From an uncultured Shinella sp. (GTDB lineage: Bacteria; Pseudomonadota; Alphaproteobacteria; Rhizobiales; Rhizobiaceae), in contig NZ_CAMLFY010000128.1 of the NCBI RefSeq assembly GCF_946479415.1, positions 1 to 12,700 of the forward strand: DNA of 12,700 bases. Reading direction: 5' to 3'. The notes beneath the pieces are model-generated. The model saw only the letters and a list, made by a program, of their open reading frames with translations. It searched no databases and was not told the DNA's origin. This document shows positions 10,042 to 12,700 of the stretch, one piece after another. How positions within the stretch are numbered: position 1 is the first letter of the stretch; the number at the start of each line of letters is the position of its first letter. A program made the translations under genes and the position numbers.

Positions 10042-12700
10042 ATGCATCTCCTGCTAGCCCAGAAGGGCACCATTGCCGATGGCAAGGAAGCGATCGACCT
10101 GGGCCAGACGCCGGGCGACATCCTCTTCCTCACCGCCGCCGATACCGAACTCGCCGCCATCGCCGCAGCCCACCGCGCGCGGGGCGGTGATACGCGCCTG
10201 CGCCTCGCCAGCCTCGCGACGCTGTCGCATCCGATGTCGGTCGATACCTATGTCGAGCGCACGGCCCGTCACGCCAAGCTTATCGTCATCCGCGCCCTCG
10301 GCGGCGCCAGCTATTTCCGCTACGTGCTGGAAGCCCTGCTGGCGACGGCTGTCGCCAACGATATCAAGCTCGTGGCACTCCCCGGCGATGACCGCCCTGA
10401 CGAGGGCCTGATCCCCTTCAACCGCATCGACGATGCCGACCGCCAGAACCTCTGGGTCTATCTCAACGAGGGCGGTGCCGACAATGCGGACCGCTTCCTT
10501 GCCTATGCGGATGCCGTCGCCTTCGGCGGTGAAAAGCCCGAGCCCGCGACGCCGCTGAAGAAAGCCGGCATCTGGTGGCCGGGACGGGGTGTCGTCGATG
10601 TAGAGACGTGGCAGAAGGAGACAGAGGAGCGCGCTCGGCCAAAGGAGGGTAGCGCCAACGGTCACCTTCCCACCGCCGCCATCTCCTTCTACCGCGCCTA
10701 TGTCCAGAGCGGCGAAACACGCCCCGTCGAGATGTTGATCGAGGCGCTGGCGACCGAGGGCATCCGCGCCTTGCCGCTCTTCGTCTCCAGCCTCAAGGAA
10801 CCCGTTTCCATCGAAACAGTCCGTGCTGCCTTTGCAGACATTCGGCCGGAAATCGTGCTGAACGCCACGAGCTTCGCCGTCTCCGCACCCGGCGCCGGCC
10901 GCAAGCCGACCGTGCTGGACGAGACCGGTGCGCCGGTGTTGCAGGTCGTGTTCTCCGGCTCCTCGCGCGAAGCGTGGGAAGCATCCGGACAGGGGCTGAC
11001 GGCGCGTGATCTCGGCATGAATGTCTCGCTGCCGGAAGTCGACGGGCGCGTGCTCTCCCGCGCCGTCTCCTTCAAGGCTGCCGCGCGCTACGACGAGCGC
11101 GTCGAAACCAACATCGTCGGCCTCGATCCCGTCGAGGATCGCATCCGCTTCGTGGCGAAAATCGCCGCCGGTTGGGCATGTCTCCGCCGGGCGAAGCCGG
11201 CCGAGCGCCGCGTCGCGCTGGTGATGGCGAACTACCCGAACCGCGATGGCCGCCTTGGCAACGGCGTCGGTCTGGATACGCCCGCCGGTACGATGGAAGT
11301 GCTGCGTGCCATGGCCGCGGAAGGCTACGCCGTCGCCGGCTTGCCTGATGATGGCGACGCGCTGATTGCCCATTTGATGGCCGGCCCGACCAATGCGGCA
11401 AGCGACGGCCGTGAAATCCGCGAAACGCTTTCGCTGAATCATTACAAGGCTTTCTTCGCGTCGCTTCCCAAATCGATTCGGGACGAAATGACCGACCGCT
11501 GGCGCGCGCCGGAAGAGGATCCCTTCGTGACGGGCGACGTCTTCGCCCTGCCGCTTGCCCGTTTCGGCGAGACGCTGGTCGGCATTCAACCGGCGCGGGG
11601 CTACAATATCGATCCGAAGGACACCTACCATTCGCCGGACCTCGTGCCGCCGCATGGCTATCTCGCCTTCTACGCCTTCCTGCGCCTGCACTACGGCGCG
11701 CATGCTATCGTGCACATGGGCAAACACGGCAATCTCGAATGGCTGCCCGGCAAGGCGCTGGCGCTGTCGGAGGCTTGCTATCCCGAGGCCGTTCTCGGCC
11801 CCGTGCCGCATCTCTATCCCTTCATCGTCAACGACCCCGGCGAGGGTACGCAGGCCAAACGCCGCTCCGCCGCCGTCATTATCGACCACCTGACGCCGCC
11901 TTTGACCCGCGCCGAGACCTACGGCCCGCTCAAGGACCTCGAAGCCCTCGTCGATGAATATTACGATGCCTCCGGCGGCGACCCGCGCCGCATCAAGCTT
12001 CTGACGAAGCAGATCCTCGACCTCGTGCGCGACATCGGCCTCGACAGCGATGCCGGCATCGCCAAATCCGATGGCGAGGAGGCGGCGCTGCAAAAGCTCG
12101 ACGCCTATCTCTGCGACCTCAAGGAAATGCAGATCCGTGACGGCCTGCACGTCTTCGGCGTCTCGCCGCAGGGGCGGCTGCTCACCGACCTGACGCTGGC
12201 GCTCGCCCGTGTGCCGCGCGGTCTGGGCGAGGGTGGTGAAGCGAGCCTGCAGCGGGCGATCGCGGCGGATGCTCTGGACGGTGTCGCCTTCGATCCGCTC
12301 GACTGCGTCAGTTCTGATCCATGGAACGGGCCGCGTCCCGCCGTGTTGGCCGAGCAAGTGGATGCACCCTGGCGCAGCCATGGTGACACGGTTGAGCGCA
12401 TCGAGCTTCTGGCGGCAAAGCTGGTGGATGGCACGCTCGCTTGCCCGGAGGACTGGCCTGCTACCCGCACCGTGCTTGATACGATCGAGGCTTCCATCCG
12501 CCCCGCCATCGCCGCCTGCGGACCGGCCGAAATATCGGCGCTGATGCGCGGCCTCGATGGTCGCTTCATCGAGCCCGGCCCCTCCGGTGCGCCGACGCGC
12601 GGCCGACCGGATGTGCTGCCGACGGGCCGCAATTTCTATTCCGTCGACAGCCGCGCCGTTCCGACGCCGGCCGCCTGGGAACTCGGCAAGAAATCCGCCG
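10042..12700 (+). CDS. cobN: Aerobic cobaltochelatase large subunit CobN (partial, C-terminus outside window)
   Basis: Large subunit of the ATP-dependent CobNST complex that inserts cobalt into hydrogenobyrinic acid a,c-diamide; related to the magnesium chelatase H subunit. The frame is open from the ATG at 10042 to the edge, 886 residues of roughly 1250-1280 expected. It opens MHLLLAQKGTIADGKEAIDL with ribosome site GGGAGG six bases upstream. Family segments are NYPNRDGRLGNGVGLDTPAG (397-416), QPARGYNIDP, YHSPDLVPPHGYLAFY, HMGKHGNLEWLPGKALALSE (558-577) with conserved His558 and His562, NDPGEGTQAKRRSAAVIIDH, and GRNFYSVD close to the edge. It is probably in the cobW transcript, but the 280-base spacer with inverted repeats leaves room for separate control. 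Confidence 0.97.
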   Translation, partial: MHLLLAQKGTIADGKEAIDLGQTPGDILFLTAADTELAAIAAAHRARGGDTRLRLASLATLSHPMSVDTYVERTARHAKLIVIRALGGASYFRYVLEALLATAVANDIKLVALPGDDRPDEGLIPFNRIDDADRQNLWVYLNEGGADNADRFLAYADAVAFGGEKPEPATPLKKAGIWWPGRGVVDVETWQKETEERARPKEGSANGHLPTAAISFYRAYVQSGETRPVEMLIEALATEGIRALPLFVSSLKEPVSIETVRAAFADIRPEIVLNATSFAVSAPGAGRKPTVLDETGAPVLQVVFSGSSREAWEASGQGLTARDLGMNVSLPEVDGRVLSRAVSFKAAARYDERVETNIVGLDPVEDRIRFVAKIAAGWACLRRAKPAERRVALVMANYPNRDGRLGNGVGLDTPAGTMEVLRAMAAEGYAVAGLPDDGDALIAHLMAGPTNAASDGREIRETLSLNHYKAFFASLPKSIRDEMTDRWRAPEEDPFVTGDVFALPLARFGETLVGIQPARGYNIDPKDTYHSPDLVPPHGYLAFYAFLRLHYGAHAIVHMGKHGNLEWLPGKALALSEACYPEAVLGPVPHLYPFIVNDPGEGTQAKRRSAAVIIDHLTPPLTRAETYGPLKDLEALVDEYYDASGGDPRRIKLLTKQILDLVRDIGLDSDAGIAKSDGEEAALQKLDAYLCDLKEMQIRDGLHVFGVSPQGRLLTDLTLALARVPRGLGEGGEASLQRAIAADALDGVAFDPLDCVSSDPWNGPRPAVLAEQVDAPWRSHGDTVERIELLAAKLVDGTLACPEDWPATRTVLDTIEASIRPAIAACGPAEISALMRGLDGRFIEPGPSGAPTRGRPDVLPTGRNFYSVDSRAVPTPAAWELGKKSA

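Noticed and set aside
10054..12381. 775-residue open frame antisense to cobN
   Set aside because: cobN is clear on the plus strand with family motifs; the antisense frame is a codon-bias artefact.

Overview
The window looks like chromosomal DNA from a Rhizobiales bacterium, most likely of the Rhizobiaceae (Agrobacterium/Rhizobium/Ensifer type). The grounds are the high GC content with strong C/G third-position bias, the aerobic cob gene order cobP-cobW-cobN with a cobalt importer cbtBA and a cobalamin riboswitch, a betaine-type ABC transporter with rhizobial-looking proteins, and paired intergenic palindromes of the type common in rhizobia.

Left part (1-1993, minus strand): a quaternary-amine (glycine betaine/proline/choline family) ABC transporter. 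The periplasmic binding protein gene (995-1993) is read first. After an unusually long spacer of about 250 bases containing several inverted repeats comes the inner-membrane permease gene (745 to the left edge, cut off by the window). The ATPase gene is presumably beyond the edge.

Middle-left (1994-3168): about 1.2 kb without any large gene. It holds an AT-rich island, small inverted repeats and one compact candidate small gene on the minus strand. That gene (2780-2923, 47 residues) has its own promoter-like sequence, ribosome binding site and a clear intrinsic terminator. I do not recognise the protein; it is the least explained item in the window.

Middle (3169-6715, plus strand): cobQ (cobyric acid synthase, complete), then an exported protein with a TolA-like Ala/Lys/Glu-rich coiled coil between two copies of a short W-x-x-V/Y-L-x-x-Y-P-x-G motif, and a C-terminal peptidoglycan-binding domain.

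Right part (6769-12700, plus strand): a sigma70-like promoter, an enlarged cobalamin (AdoCbl-type) riboswitch, then cbtB, cbtA, cobP (cobU), cobW and cobN (truncated by the right edge). cbtBA would import cobalt, CobW would handle the metal as a GTPase chaperone, and CobN is the large subunit of the aerobic cobaltochelatase. CobQ amidates the corrin and CobP activates and loads the lower-ligand precursor. The riboswitch would turn the cobalt import and late-synthesis genes down when B12 is plentiful. A 280-base spacer with two inverted palindromic repeat copies separates cobW from cobN.

Most of the window is well-known biology. No CRISPR array, transposase, rRNA, tRNA or phage gene was seen.
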